Source: Paenibacillus sp. SC116 | GTDB taxonomy: Bacteria > Bacillota > Bacilli > Paenibacillales > Paenibacillaceae | Direction of reading: 5' to 3' | DNA: 64,000 nt | Assembly: GCF_024733555.1 (NCBI RefSeq) | Contig: NZ_JANIOF010000001.1 | Span: 2,538,777-2,602,776 of the forward strand | In this document: positions 7,968-17,208 of the stretch, in pieces | How positions within the stretch are numbered: the stretch's first letter is position 1 | Layout: each line of letters starts with the position of its first letter | The notes under the pieces: generated by a model | What the model was told of the DNA's origin: nothing | What the model saw: the letters and a program-made list of their open reading frames with translations, nothing else | Database searches by the model: none | Made by a program: the position numbers and the translations under genes

Positions 7968-9758
7968 ATGAACAATGCAATACCATCTAGAAAAAGCTTA
8001 GTCATGCGCATGACCCGCGAAGTGCTGCGGGTTTTGAAACTGTCATGGCGTCCGTTACTTTTATTTGAACTCGTATACAAATTGTTGACGATCGGAATTT
8101 TCATTCCGCTGCTATCTGCTCTATTTAATCAAATCTTGGATTGGGGCGGTTTTCAAGCAATTGCCAACCATGATGTCATCCGGTTTCTATTCAGCAGATA
8201 TGGCATGGTGAGCTTAATCGTACTGGCGCCCATTGCAATTGCTATTATTTATACCGAATTCGCCGTGCTCGTCTATATTGCTTATTACAGCATTCAAGGA
8301 CGTGAAGTACGTGTGCGCGCCGTACTAATGAAAGTACTGGGACGGCTACCACAGTTGGGTCGAATCGGACTGCTTGGTCTAGCCATCTATTTACTGCTGC
8401 TCTTCCCGCTCTTGGATGCAGGGTTTGGTGCTTCGCTTCTACCCAGCCTGCTTATCCCTGAATTCATTACCGGCGAACTCATGAAGACGTTGGCGGGAGT
8501 GGTAGCTGTTGTAGGTTTTTTTGTTTTCATTGGTGCAATGAACTTAATTTGCATTTATGCGCTGCCTATTCTCGTGTTAGAACGAACGCAGCGCTTCTTC
8601 CAAGTTGTTCGTCGCAGTGCCAAACTGTTCTGGCGCAGCAAGTTCACCCTGCTCGCTTTACTTGCGGAATGGTTGCTTGTTTCGATCCTGATTGTTGTGT
8701 TCTTCTTTATACTGCTTGTGCTGTTCCTTGTGCTAACGATTTGGATTCTTGGCGAAAACATCGCAATCGATATGGCACTTGGCATGATGATGAGCTTAGG
8801 ATTGTATACTCTGTCCTTATTACTCACACCGCTATTCGTCATTTCGATAACTCGTGTATATATGGAGTATACGGACCCTGCCGACCATGCTGCGGATGAA
8901 GATGGCATTGATCCGACCTACTGGATATGTGAAAAAGGTAAGAAGCAGCAGGTGAAAAAGCAGGGCGGAAAGCTCATTACGATGATTATGCTGTTATGCG
9001 TTGCGTTTGGCTGGGGGCTTACGATGCTGTTTGCAAGCGAACAACCTGCTCAGCGAGATGAATTTATTCTGATGGCTCATCGTGGAGATCTTTCATCTGG
9101 CATCGAAAATACGATGGAAGCTTTCGAAGGAGCGGTGCAAGCAGGAGCAGACCGGATTGAATTGGACATTATGCAGACGAAGGAGGGCAAGCTAGTCGTC
9201 TTCCATGATGAGAATTTGAAGCGATTGACGGGGCATGACATTCCGATCTATGACATCACATGGGAAGAGCTTCGGCAGCTTCCACTGCGTGAGAACGGAC
9301 TAACGAGTCGTATCTCAACGCTTGATGAAGTCATCTCGACCTTCAAAGGTAAGACGAAGTTTACGATCGATCTGAAGCCGCATGGCTTCGAACAAGATTT
9401 AGTCGCTTCCCTCGTAAGCACGATTCATAAACATGGCATTCAAGATGAAGTATATGTGCAAAGCACCGATTATGAATTTCTACAGGAGTTCAGAGCAGCA
9501 GCTCCGAAAATCAAAATTGGCTACGTGATGTTTGCAGCATTTCGTTCGCTCCATCCATATGATGTCGACTATTTCGCAATCGAGCAATCGTTTATTAGTT
9601 CTCGAATTATTGCTTCCGCGAAGCTTCTGAATAAGCCGTTATATGTGTGGACCGTGAATGATGTAGATAGTGCTGAACACTTCTACAAACTAGGCGTCAA
9701 TGGAGTTATTACTGATATTACAACCGATATTCGAGAGCATATCGACCTGCTTCATTAA
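7968..9758 (+). CDS. Membrane-anchored glycerophosphodiester phosphodiesterase
   Basis: Protein of 596 residues. The N-terminal 320 residues hold about seven hydrophobic segments (the GDPDase membrane domain); another hydrophobic segment sits near residue 345. From about residue 368 comes a GDPD catalytic domain: AHRGD, ENTMEAF, ELDIMQTKEG, VFHDEN and FTIDLK give the metal-binding and acid-base residues. It should cleave glycerophosphodiesters or lipoteichoic/phospholipid head groups on the outer membrane face. The start at 7968 fits the GAGG spacing; ATGs at 7953 and 7959 overlap that site. It is monocistronic. Confidence 0.93.
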   Translation: MNNAIPSRKSLVMRMTREVLRVLKLSWRPLLLFELVYKLLTIGIFIPLLSALFNQILDWGGFQAIANHDVIRFLFSRYGMVSLIVLAPIAIAIIYTEFAVLVYIAYYSIQGREVRVRAVLMKVLGRLPQLGRIGLLGLAIYLLLLFPLLDAGFGASLLPSLLIPEFITGELMKTLAGVVAVVGFFVFIGAMNLICIYALPILVLERTQRFFQVVRRSAKLFWRSKFTLLALLAEWLLVSILIVVFFFILLVLFLVLTIWILGENIAIDMALGMMMSLGLYTLSLLLTPLFVISITRVYMEYTDPADHAADEDGIDPTYWICEKGKKQQVKKQGGKLITMIMLLCVAFGWGLTMLFASEQPAQRDEFILMAHRGDLSSGIENTMEAFEGAVQAGADRIELDIMQTKEGKLVVFHDENLKRLTGHDIPIYDITWEELRQLPLRENGLTSRISTLDEVISTFKGKTKFTIDLKPHGFEQDLVASLVSTIHKHGIQDEVYVQSTDYEFLQEFRAAAPKIKIGYVMFAAFRSLHPYDVDYFAIEQSFISSRIIASAKLLNKPLYVWTVNDVDSAEHFYKLGVNGVITDITTDIREHIDLLH

Positions 9759-9790
9759 CAAGCAGACATGAAGTATTAGGCATGTACGTA

Positions 9791-9832
9791 AAAAAGGGAT
9801 GACGAGAGTATACGACTCTTGCCATCCCTTTT
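9791..9832. terminator. Bidirectional terminator
   Basis: Stem AAAAGGGATG / CATCCCTTTT with inner arms CGAGAGT/ACTCTTG, T-rich on both strands. It lies between the converging GDPD and AIM24 genes. Confidence 0.9.
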
Positions 9833-9896
9833 CACTTGTAGGTAAGCGATCATCTACAGCAGTACTATAACAAACTGCATTAGCTTCTATCGCCCC

Positions 9897-10598
9897 TTAT
9901 TTTATAAACACGCCACCAAATGGAATAACTTCACGCAAAATACGTTTAATAAATCCGCCACCCTCAAGGTCACGTTCCAATTGCCCGTCCGATTTGCTCG
10001 TTTGCAGCAATATGTAGCCTCGTCCTGTTATTTCCCAGTGATAGTTCATATGCTGACTAGCCAGTGTATTGCCGTACACGACCGGCTTTAATTGTGCATT
10101 TTCGGGGTAAGCAACTAGGCAGCCAACATCGACATAAGTAGGCCGCACGGGATCAAGCTCCATCCGATAAAGAGGACCGTGAGAAATAACACCAAGCAAG
10201 CCATCTTCCGCTGTAAACTTCATTTTGACGAGCTCGCGTGTAATCACTGCATTTTTAAACGTCTGGACTCGACGATCCACTTTCATACCCGCTGTGTAGA
10301 ACATGACATGCTTCCATTCAAACAACAAATCTGATCCCGCCGTAATTGGAATCGTCTGCATGCTGAATCCCGTCGGTAAACCAATCATAAACTTAACGGG
10401 CCCTGATATACGGGATTGAACGAATTTGCGCTTACGGTAAATGCCTGCAATATCCATCAACTGGTCTTCTCGCTGTGCAGAAGCACCTTGGAAGGAGAGA
10501 ATTTGCCCCGGATGAAGAATATAGACGACTTCGCCTGCCGCAAGCTCTAGCGATAAAGCTTGTGATAATACCGCTTCTGCTTCATTAATAATATTCAT
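9897..10598 (-). CDS. AIM24-family protein
   Basis: Soluble all-beta protein of about 233 residues in the AIM24/TIGR00266 family. Signs are a long run of short beta segments, GPVKFMIGLPTGFSMQTIPI, LVKMKFTAEDGLLGVISHGP and the C-terminal EVIPFGGVFIK. The family is widespread; its function is unknown apart from a mitochondrial role in yeast. The ATG at 10598 has an AGGTG site and sits 11 bases after the upstream stop. An alternative ATG at 10634 would overlap that gene by 25 bases. It forms a two-gene unit with the coiled-coil membrane protein upstream. Confidence 0.85.
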   Translation of the reverse strand: MNIINEAEAVLSQALSLELAAGEVVYILHPGQILSFQGASAQREDQLMDIAGIYRKRKFVQSRISGPVKFMIGLPTGFSMQTIPITAGSDLLFEWKHVMFYTAGMKVDRRVQTFKNAVITRELVKMKFTAEDGLLGVISHGPLYRMELDPVRPTYVDVGCLVAYPENAQLKPVVYGNTLASQHMNYHWEITGRGYILLQTSKSDGQLERDLEGGGFIKRILREVIPFGGVFIK

Positions 10599-10609
10599 CG
10601 CTGCACCTG

Positions 10610-11050
10610 CTATCGACTGCGGTGACGGCTCCATACCATCACACGCATCACTCTAGTCAATACAAAATACAAAATTAATAAACCGACAGCTGTTAATATC
10701 GTTAAAAATATCCGGTTCACCTGCTGTTTTTGCTTAAGCTCCTGCTCCTCTAATAGGAGCAGACGGTTCATCAATTCTTCGTTCTGCTTGCGCAGCTGAT
10801 CATTCTCTCCGTTCAGCTTGTCCGTCATCTCTTGGTAACGCGCTTGAGAGTCTTTTAAAGATTGCTCCATCTGATCATATTGGCCTTTAAGCTCGTTGAA
10901 TTCTTTAGGCATCTCAGATATGCCCTCCATCCAGTCCCACAAGCCTGCCTGAGCACTGGGAACCGGATAACAGAACAACATAACGCTCGCGATGAGCATG
11001 GCACATAACATTCCGGCACGATGATAAGCACTACGCTTCGCTCGTCGCAT
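10610..11050 (-). CDS. Small membrane protein with coiled coil
   Basis: Protein of 146 residues after AAGGAGG. A hydrophobic N-terminal segment (about 12-35) ending in SAQA looks like a signal peptide or anchor. Residues 50-105 are charged heptad-like coiled coil rich in Glu/Gln/Leu. A second hydrophobic helix (about 113-132) precedes a basic tail RVMRVMVWSRHRSR, putting the C terminus in the cytoplasm. I do not recognise a named family. Close linkage to the AIM24 gene suggests the two products work together, perhaps at the membrane; this is inference. Confidence 0.8.
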   Translation of the reverse strand: MRRAKRSAYHRAGMLCAMLIASVMLFCYPVPSAQAGLWDWMEGISEMPKEFNELKGQYDQMEQSLKDSQARYQEMTDKLNGENDQLRKQNEELMNRLLLLEEQELKQKQQVNRIFLTILTAVGLLILYFVLTRVMRVMVWSRHRSR

Positions 11051-11392
11051 ACGCTCGCCTCCTTGAATGTTTTTTACATCGAATGTGATGTTGATTTATC
11101 GGTAATTAAGGATCAAAACTTGATAAAGTTAATAAAAAGAAAAGGGTATAAACAAGCCTGTTATTCTAAAAATGTTCAAATGTTCCATGCGACTTGTTGT
11201 TTGTCATCTTGCGTTCATGAAGGTAGCTTTACCAAATATATACGGAATCATGAACCTTTACGTTGCAAGTTATGACAACAGACGACAATGCCATTATACA
11301 ATGTTCGCATGCAAAAAGGACCCGCCCAAAGGCGAGTCCGCTATAAAAATATTTACAATATGTGATTTAAAACCATTTGCTCTATCTAAACC
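11051..11392. other. Intergenic region upstream of the coiled-coil gene
   Basis: About 340 bp containing the promoter side of the coiled-coil/AIM24 unit and the terminator of the aminotransferase gene at 11312-11339. Two overlapping plus-strand frames are open here, but they lack ribosome sites and run into the aminotransferase antisense strand, so I do not call them. Confidence 0.5.
11312..11339 (-). terminator. Terminator of the aminotransferase gene
   Basis: On the minus strand GGACTCGCC-TTT-GGGCGGGTCC followed by TTTTT. One mispair in the stem. Confidence 0.9.
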
Positions 11393-12622
11393 CTATCTAA
11401 AATCATTCATCAGCGCCTTGAACAATGGACGAGAACGTTCAATTTGCTCAGGAGATACGCTAAATGATAGACGGAAGTAGCCCGGAAGGCCAAAGCCTCG
11501 GCTCGGCACAATCAAAATGCGGTATTCTTGCGCCGCATGCTGACAGAACGCCACTTCATCCTCGATTGGCGATTTCGGGAAGACGAAGAACCCGCCTTCC
11601 GGCTTCGTGAAGGTGAAGCCTGCTTCTTCAAGCACACTAACGATTAAGTCTCTGCGTTCACGGTAGCCAGAGGCCTCAACCTTTAAGCTGTCCATGCGAG
11701 CAACGGCACGCTGCATAAGCACAGGTGCATTAACGAAGCCTAGCGTGCGATTGCAATATACAAAGGCACTCGTCAACAGCTCCGCATTTGGAGTATCATC
11801 AGCAAGCGCAATATAGCCAAGTCGTTCGCCTGCTATTCCTAAGTCTTTGCTGAACGAACTCGCTACGATGACACGGTTATAGCTAATAAATGGATTAGCA
11901 AGCTGTGCATCATAGATGAGCTGGCTGTATGGTTCATCGAACAGCATGTAGATGCTATGTCCATATTTATGCTGAGCGTCTTGCAGCAGCTTGCCCAACG
12001 CATCAAGACGAGCTTGCTCAAATGCGGCTCCTGTTGGATTATGTGGTGTATTCACAATAATCCCTTTTGTGCGAGGCGTTATCGCTTGGGCTAGACGTTC
12101 GATATCTGGCTGGAAATCTTCCGTCAGCAAGCAAGGTACTGCATGTCCGCCATAGTTCTCGATATATCCTTTGTATTCCGCGAAGTAAGGCACAAGAACG
12201 ATGACCTCGTCTCCTGGATTCATTATCGATTTCAAAGCAACATTCAATGCTCCACCCGCTCCAACTGTCATCACGACATGCTCATGACGAATAGAAACAG
12301 CGAAACGGTCAGACAGAAATTGAGCCACCTTTACCCGTGCTTCTGGCAAGCCTTGATTCGGTATGTAGCTATGGCTGCCATGTGCTGCGGATGCCACTTC
12401 TTCTTGCAATGCTTTCAAAAACGAAGCAGGAGGATCCAACACCGGGTTGCCAATGGAAAAGTCACAAACGTTATCCGCACCATAAATCGATTTTAGTCTC
12501 CCGCCTTCTTCAAACAGCTTGCGAATCCATGATCCGCCATTCAACCCTTGCAGCACTTGGGCAGACAAATTATCTTCTAGGGATGTGCTATCTTTAGCTG
12601 TGAATTCATTTTGTCTAGTCAT
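11393..12622 (-). CDS. PLP-dependent class I/II aminotransferase
   Basis: Fold-type I aminotransferase of 409 residues, starting after AGGGAG. The PLP-binding Lys is in [16 protein letters not shown]. Other contacts are [11 protein letters not shown] (Asn), DEPYSQL (Asp, Tyr) and the C-terminal substrate Arg in FRLSFS. It belongs with aspartate/alanine-type enzymes, but the amino acid substrate cannot be told. It lies downstream of hisC in the same direction with a 109-bp gap and own ribosome site, so the two may be co-transcribed. The upstream neighbours make sugar nucleotides, but nothing ties this enzyme to that pathway. Confidence 0.9.
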   Translation of the reverse strand: MTRQNEFTAKDSTSLEDNLSAQVLQGLNGGSWIRKLFEEGGRLKSIYGADNVCDFSIGNPVLDPPASFLKALQEEVASAAHGSHSYIPNQGLPEARVKVAQFLSDRFAVSIRHEHVVMTVGAGGALNVALKSIMNPGDEVIVLVPYFAEYKGYIENYGGHAVPCLLTEDFQPDIERLAQAITPRTKGIIVNTPHNPTGAAFEQARLDALGKLLQDAQHKYGHSIYMLFDEPYSQLIYDAQLANPFISYNRVIVASSFSKDLGIAGERLGYIALADDTPNAELLTSAFVYCNRTLGFVNAPVLMQRAVARMDSLKVEASGYRERRDLIVSVLEEAGFTFTKPEGGFFVFPKSPIEDEVAFCQHAAQEYRILIVPSRGFGLPGYFRLSFSVSPEQIERSRPLFKALMNDFR

Positions 12623-12731
12623 CTCACTACTCCCTTTCTATGCAATAGCTAATAATTGTTACCATCTGGACGCAGCAAATAAGCTCTAGCATGTCTAGCA
12701 AATCCATTTACTAGTGAAGCGTAGGCAATTG

Positions 12732-13805
12732 CTATTTGTCTATGGCAGCCACTGTATTCTCATAATGATTCAGCCTTTCGAGAAGCACAGATATCTCGTC
12801 GTCTGTACCGATCGATATACGTAGTTTATCACTTAACCGCGGTGAAGGGAAATACCTAATATAAATGTGATGCTGGAGTAAATAATCATAAATTTCCTTC
12901 GCCTGATGGCGGCGAGGACGGCATAAGATGAAATTTCCGTTGGATGGAAATACATCATAGTCAAGCTGCGCCAAACCTTCGTTCAGTCTATTTCTTGTCT
13001 GGTTAACTCGCTCAACGTTAGCAGCAAAATGTGCTTGATCCTCAACAGCCAAACGTGCCATGTGCTGGCTTACCACGTTAATATTATAAGAATCTTTGCA
13101 CTTGTCCATTGCAGCAATAAAGTCAGCTGACGCAAAGCAATAGCCAACTCGCGCCCCACATAAGGAGTACGACTTCGAGAAGGTGCGAACAACGACAAGA
13201 TTCGGATACTTCGCTGTTAGCGGCAATGCCGACGTATGAGGCTCAGCAAAGTCAATATACGCTTCATCGATCACGACAACGCCTTGATATTGCTGCAGTA
13301 ATTGCTCAATATGAGACAGTTCCAACAGTCTGCCGGTCTGTGCATTCGGATTCGCAATAAAGATACCCTGCGAACTAGGCTTAATCATGTTCTCAATCGA
13401 GATTTCGAATTGCTCATCTGTATCCACGTATACACAATGCAATTGGTGAATATCCGCTAACGTTTTGTACAGCGTGTAAGTAGGATATGGCGTTACGATC
13501 GTGTCACCCACATCAAAGCATATATCGAACAAGACTGATAGCACTTCATCAGATCCATTGCCGCAAAATACTTGTCTAGGATCAACACCGTAAACAGCCC
13601 CGATTGCTCGCCTCAGCTCCGTACTCGTTGCATCAGGATAGTAGCGCAGCTCCTGCAGCGCGAATGATTGCAGCCACTGTTGAATATTCGGTGTGGGAGG
13701 ATAAGGATTTTCATTCGTATTAAGCTTAATTACACCTGGATCACGCTTCGGCTGCACGCCAGAAATATAAGGTTCCATTTGCAAAACACTTGATTTGATA
13801 ACCAA
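12732..13805 (-). CDS. hisC: Histidinol-phosphate aminotransferase
   Basis: Fold-type I PLP enzyme of 357 residues, the usual HisC length, converting imidazole-acetol phosphate to histidinol phosphate with glutamate. Motifs: KLNTNENPYPPTP at the N terminus, FCGNGSDEVL, FIANPNAQTG, VVIDEAYIDFAE and the Schiff-base Lys in RTFSKSYSLCGARVGY. The start is TTG, with GGAGGG about 7 bases upstream. It is not in a his operon here. Isolated hisC copies in Bacillota sometimes also serve Tyr/Phe synthesis, so the in vivo substrate may be broader. Confidence 0.93.
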   Translation of the reverse strand: MVIKSSVLQMEPYISGVQPKRDPGVIKLNTNENPYPPTPNIQQWLQSFALQELRYYPDATSTELRRAIGAVYGVDPRQVFCGNGSDEVLSVLFDICFDVGDTIVTPYPTYTLYKTLADIHQLHCVYVDTDEQFEISIENMIKPSSQGIFIANPNAQTGRLLELSHIEQLLQQYQGVVVIDEAYIDFAEPHTSALPLTAKYPNLVVVRTFSKSYSLCGARVGYCFASADFIAAMDKCKDSYNINVVSQHMARLAVEDQAHFAANVERVNQTRNRLNEGLAQLDYDVFPSNGNFILCRPRRHQAKEIYDYLLQHHIYIRYFPSPRLSDKLRISIGTDDEISVLLERLNHYENTVAAIDK

Positions 13806-13976
13806 TATAATCCCTCCGCATCGATTTAATTTTTACTAACTATAGCGTTTATGCTACTAGAGTGCAATCTTTGTTCTTAACAAAATAATCCTTATATCAT
13901 GCACTTGGCTGACATAAGGAGAATCCTGTAACCCTAGTCGCTATGACTGAGGATCACCATCATAAATATCGTCACG

Positions 13977-14894
13977 CTAGCGCTGTTCCTCTACATGATG
14001 ACGCCACCACGCTATCGTCTCTGCGAGCCCCGTATGCAAAGTGTAAGCAGATTTCCAATGTGCTTCCTTCTGCAATCGCTCTATATTCGCTCCAACAAAT
14101 AAAGGTTCATCTGCTGGCAATGGAATCGCTCCCCAATGAATAGAAGCCCTGCTCCCCATTTGCTCTTGGATGATGGAGGCGATTAACCTTAATGGGACAG
14201 GACGACCAGAACCAATATTTACGATGCCGTCCAACTTGCTCATCACCAAGGAAACAAGGGCGGCTGCAGCATCCTCTATATAAAGAAAATCGCGAGATTG
14301 CCTGCCATGCGTGCATAGCACCTCTTCCTTTTTCAACAGTGATGTAATGATATTGGAAATGAATCGCTTGCCAGACTCATGCGGCCCATACAAATGAAAT
14401 ATTCGTGCCCAGCACACTCTCAAGTCCACATACTCAGCATAAGATTGCAGCCAAGTACGCAGCGTATTTTTACAGACTGCATAGGGGGTCTTATTAGAAA
14501 GAGACGTACTTTGTTCTGCTAAATACCCGTTCTCCCACTCATACTCCGCACAGCTGCCTGCAACAACAATGTCTGTTCCTCCGCTCTCCACGAAGCGCTG
14601 AATGAGGGCCATGCTGGCATGCACCCAATGATAATTCGTAATCGAGCGATAGCACTGCGGAGGCACCGCCTCCCAAGCAAGATGAATCAGATGAGTAGGC
14701 TGTACACTGCGAATAAGGCTCGCCACTGCTGCTTCATCCAACAAGTCCACTTGATGCCAGTGGCAAGCCAACGACGTATTGGGAATCAACCTACTTCGAT
14801 ACGTAGCATGCACGTCAAACCCTTTTCCCTGAAGCTGAGCTGTAACATGCCTGCCAATCCATCCGCTTCCGCCCGTAACTAGAACCCGCTTCAT
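13977..14894 (-). CDS. NAD(P)-dependent sugar epimerase/reductase
   Basis: Extended SDR of 305 residues. The cofactor motif is TGGSGWIGRH at residues 7-16. The active site has Ser/Cys in VAGSCAEYEW and the YxxxK pair in TPYAVCKNTLR. GPHESGKRFI and DFLYIEDAAAAL are typical of sugar-nucleotide epimerases and 4-reductases. It starts 3 bases after the C-methyltransferase stop, as last gene of the CDP-sugar operon, so it probably epimerises or reduces the 4-keto group of the C-methylated CDP-6-deoxyhexose. The exact stereochemistry is unknown. Confidence 0.88.
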   Translation of the reverse strand: MKRVLVTGGSGWIGRHVTAQLQGKGFDVHATYRSRLIPNTSLACHWHQVDLLDEAAVASLIRSVQPTHLIHLAWEAVPPQCYRSITNYHWVHASMALIQRFVESGGTDIVVAGSCAEYEWENGYLAEQSTSLSNKTPYAVCKNTLRTWLQSYAEYVDLRVCWARIFHLYGPHESGKRFISNIITSLLKKEEVLCTHGRQSRDFLYIEDAAAALVSLVMSKLDGIVNIGSGRPVPLRLIASIIQEQMGSRASIHWGAIPLPADEPLFVGANIERLQKEAHWKSAYTLHTGLAETIAWWRHHVEEQR

Positions 14895-14897
14895 AGG

Positions 14898-16127
14898 TTA
14901 CAACACCTGGGCAGTAGGGATTAACACGACAAATTGCCCGCCCCAATCTCTTATATAGGCGTGCGACTCCATAATTTCTTGCTTCAGGTTCCACGGCAAA
15001 ATCAAGACGTAATCAGGCTTCGTTCGCTTGATTTCATCGGGGTGTTTGATCGGGATACGTGTGCCTGGCAAATATAGATTTTGTTTGTGCGGGCTTTGAT
15101 CCACGGTATAGGGAAGCCACTCTTTGCTAATACCGCAATAATTCAAGAATGTATTTCCTTTTGCTGGCGCTCCATAACCAACGATACTTTTGCCCATTGC
15201 CTGTACGTACGTGAAAAAGCTCAAAACTTCACGCCTTCTAATCCCTACTCGCTGTGAGAACTGTGTATAGGTGGAAAGTACATCAAGGCCATGTTCTTGC
15301 TCGAGCTGAATAATCTCAGCTACACGAGACGCAACCTTTCCCGCATCTTCTACATGTTTTGCGTACAATCGCAAAGAGCCACCATGCGTTGGAAGTTGGT
15401 CAACATCGACGACCTCCAATCCATGCTCAGCTAACAGCTTCTGAGCAGTTCGCAAAGAGAAGTACGAAAAATGCTCATGATATATCGTATCGAATTGCTG
15501 TTCTCGCAGCAGCTCGAGCAAATGCGGAAACTCAATCGTAATTACGCCATTCGTTCGCAGCAGTCGTTTTAGTCCCGCTGCAAAATCATGCAAGTCAGGT
15601 ACATGAGCCAACACATTATTGGCAACTAATAAATCCGCCTGACTCCCCTCTTGAACTAGCTGCTTCGCTAATTCTTCTCCAAAAAACGCGGTTCTTGTCG
15701 GAATTCCCTTCCCTGTTGCAAGTTCAGCTACATTGGAGGCGGGTTCAACGCCAAGTGCACGAATGCTGCGGTCGTGAAAATATTGCAATAAATAGCCGTC
15801 ATTGCTCGCCACTTCGATCACTTGCGACTCGCTGTTCAATTGAAAGCGCTCGATCACCATTTCCGCGTAGGCTTCCGCATGCTTGAGCCAACTGGATGAG
15901 TAGGAGCTAGCATATAAATAATGGCTGAATATTTGTTGTGGAGATTCATATTCTCCTAACTGAACAAGCAGACAGGCATCGCATACGTAGGCGTGTAAAG
16001 GATAGAATGGCTCCATACGATTTCGTTGGTCAGCCGTTAAAAATGAGTTGGCAAGAGGAGACACTCCCAAATCTAGAAACGTATGCGTAAGCGCCGCCTT
16101 ACAAACACGACAGGTTGAATGTGCCAT
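14898..16127 (-). CDS. Sugar C-methyltransferase (TylC3-like)
   Basis: SAM-dependent methyltransferase of 409 residues with the three-part layout of NDP-sugar C-methyltransferases. The N-terminal zinc site has Cys pairs CRVC (residues 6-9) and CDAC (near 49-52). The central Rossmann domain carries VIEVASNDGYLLQYF. The C-terminal Methyltransf_14 domain includes GYGAPAKGNTFLNYC. HEHFSYFS holds the catalytic His region. The family methylates C3 of 4-keto sugars. It starts after AAGGAG, 3 bases from the rfbG stop, and presumably acts on CDP-4-keto-6-deoxyglucose or a derivative; no 2,3- or 3-dehydratase is visible here. Confidence 0.9.
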   Translation of the reverse strand: MAHSTCRVCKAALTHTFLDLGVSPLANSFLTADQRNRMEPFYPLHAYVCDACLLVQLGEYESPQQIFSHYLYASSYSSSWLKHAEAYAEMVIERFQLNSESQVIEVASNDGYLLQYFHDRSIRALGVEPASNVAELATGKGIPTRTAFFGEELAKQLVQEGSQADLLVANNVLAHVPDLHDFAAGLKRLLRTNGVITIEFPHLLELLREQQFDTIYHEHFSYFSLRTAQKLLAEHGLEVVDVDQLPTHGGSLRLYAKHVEDAGKVASRVAEIIQLEQEHGLDVLSTYTQFSQRVGIRRREVLSFFTYVQAMGKSIVGYGAPAKGNTFLNYCGISKEWLPYTVDQSPHKQNLYLPGTRIPIKHPDEIKRTKPDYVLILPWNLKQEIMESHAYIRDWGGQFVVLIPTAQVL

Positions 16128-16130
16128 GCT

Positions 16131-17207
16131 CTACACTCCTTCTCCCTTGATATAAGCCTCAATTTGGTGCTGCGTAAATAGGCGTATATCTGCCCCCGCT
16201 TGATACTGTTGATACCATGCAACCGTCCACTCAACAGCTCTCTCTATCGATAGTTTGGGCTGCCACGCTAACTGTTGGACCGCTTTACTGCTGTCTAACG
16301 TCAAGATCGGCACTTCATAAGAGTTCTGTTCCGACGATTGATATTGAATATTTAATGGCTCACCCCAATGCTTGGAGGTTAGACGGATTAATTCATCAAC
16401 GGTTACATGAGCCTGAGAAATGGGGCCAAAATTCCATGCCTCAGCATACTGCCTATTGCCCCAGCATTTTTCAGCCAACTGCAAATAACCTTGTAACGGC
16501 TCCAGCACATGCTGCCACGGTCGAATCGCTGTTCGATTTCTTATGGGAAGCGAAGTCTTTGCAGCAATAGCTCTAACGATGTCTGGAAACAGCCGCCCCT
16601 CCGACCAATCCCCTCCACCAATTACATTGCCGGCCCTTGCCGTTGCCAATGCTGGTTGGGATGAAGAGCCACTAGCCCAAAAGGACTTGCGATAACAGTC
16701 ACTTACTATTTCAGCACATGCTTTGCTAGCACTGTAAGGATCATGTCCGCCAAGTGGATCCTGTTCTTTGAAATGCCGATGTCCAAGCCCGTCATTTTGA
16801 TAGCACTTATCGCTCGTGACATTCACGATGACTTGCACACTTTTCGTTTGTCTCGCCGCTTCCAGCACGTTGGCGGTGCCTAATACATTGGTAGCAAACG
16901 TATAAACAGGTTCCCTATAAGATGGTCGGACTAACGGTTGAGCTGCTAAGTGGAATATGATCTGAGGCTGGTGTTTAGTCATAGCATGTAATAAGGATGG
17001 ATAGTCATTGATATCCCCTTGAATGGATATGCATAGTTCTGAAACTTTTGCTGCATCAAATAAATTAGGGATTGAAGAGGGAGGGAGTGAATAACCGACT
17101 ACTTGCGCACCTAAAGAGGCGAGCCAAAGTGTAAGCCAACTTCCTTTGAAGCCGGTATGCCCAGTAATGAATACTTTTTTCTGATGCCAAAAAGGATGTT
17201 CCGCCAT
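16131..17207 (-). CDS. rfbG: CDP-glucose 4,6-dehydratase
   Basis: Extended SDR of 358 residues converting CDP-glucose to CDP-4-keto-6-deoxyglucose. The start MAEHPFWHQKKVFITG is one base after the rfbF stop, with GGAAGG inside the rfbF end; the open frame extends further upstream but without support. NAD motif GHTGFKGSW, catalytic Thr/Ser in NVTSDKCY, YxxxK in DPYSASKACAE, and ARAGNVIGGGDWSEGRLFPD and RPWQHVLEPL, all specific for this enzyme group. It is the second gene of the CDP-sugar operon. Confidence 0.95.
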   Translation of the reverse strand: MAEHPFWHQKKVFITGHTGFKGSWLTLWLASLGAQVVGYSLPPSSIPNLFDAAKVSELCISIQGDINDYPSLLHAMTKHQPQIIFHLAAQPLVRPSYREPVYTFATNVLGTANVLEAARQTKSVQVIVNVTSDKCYQNDGLGHRHFKEQDPLGGHDPYSASKACAEIVSDCYRKSFWASGSSSQPALATARAGNVIGGGDWSEGRLFPDIVRAIAAKTSLPIRNRTAIRPWQHVLEPLQGYLQLAEKCWGNRQYAEAWNFGPISQAHVTVDELIRLTSKHWGEPLNIQYQSSEQNSYEVPILTLDSSKAVQQLAWQPKLSIERAVEWTVAWYQQYQAGADIRLFTQHQIEAYIKGEGV

Positions 17208-17208
17208 A

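Noticed and set aside
11021-11480. Two overlapping plus-strand frames of 84 and 102 codons
   Set aside because: No ribosome site, low-complexity composition, and they cross the minus-strand terminator at 11312-11339.
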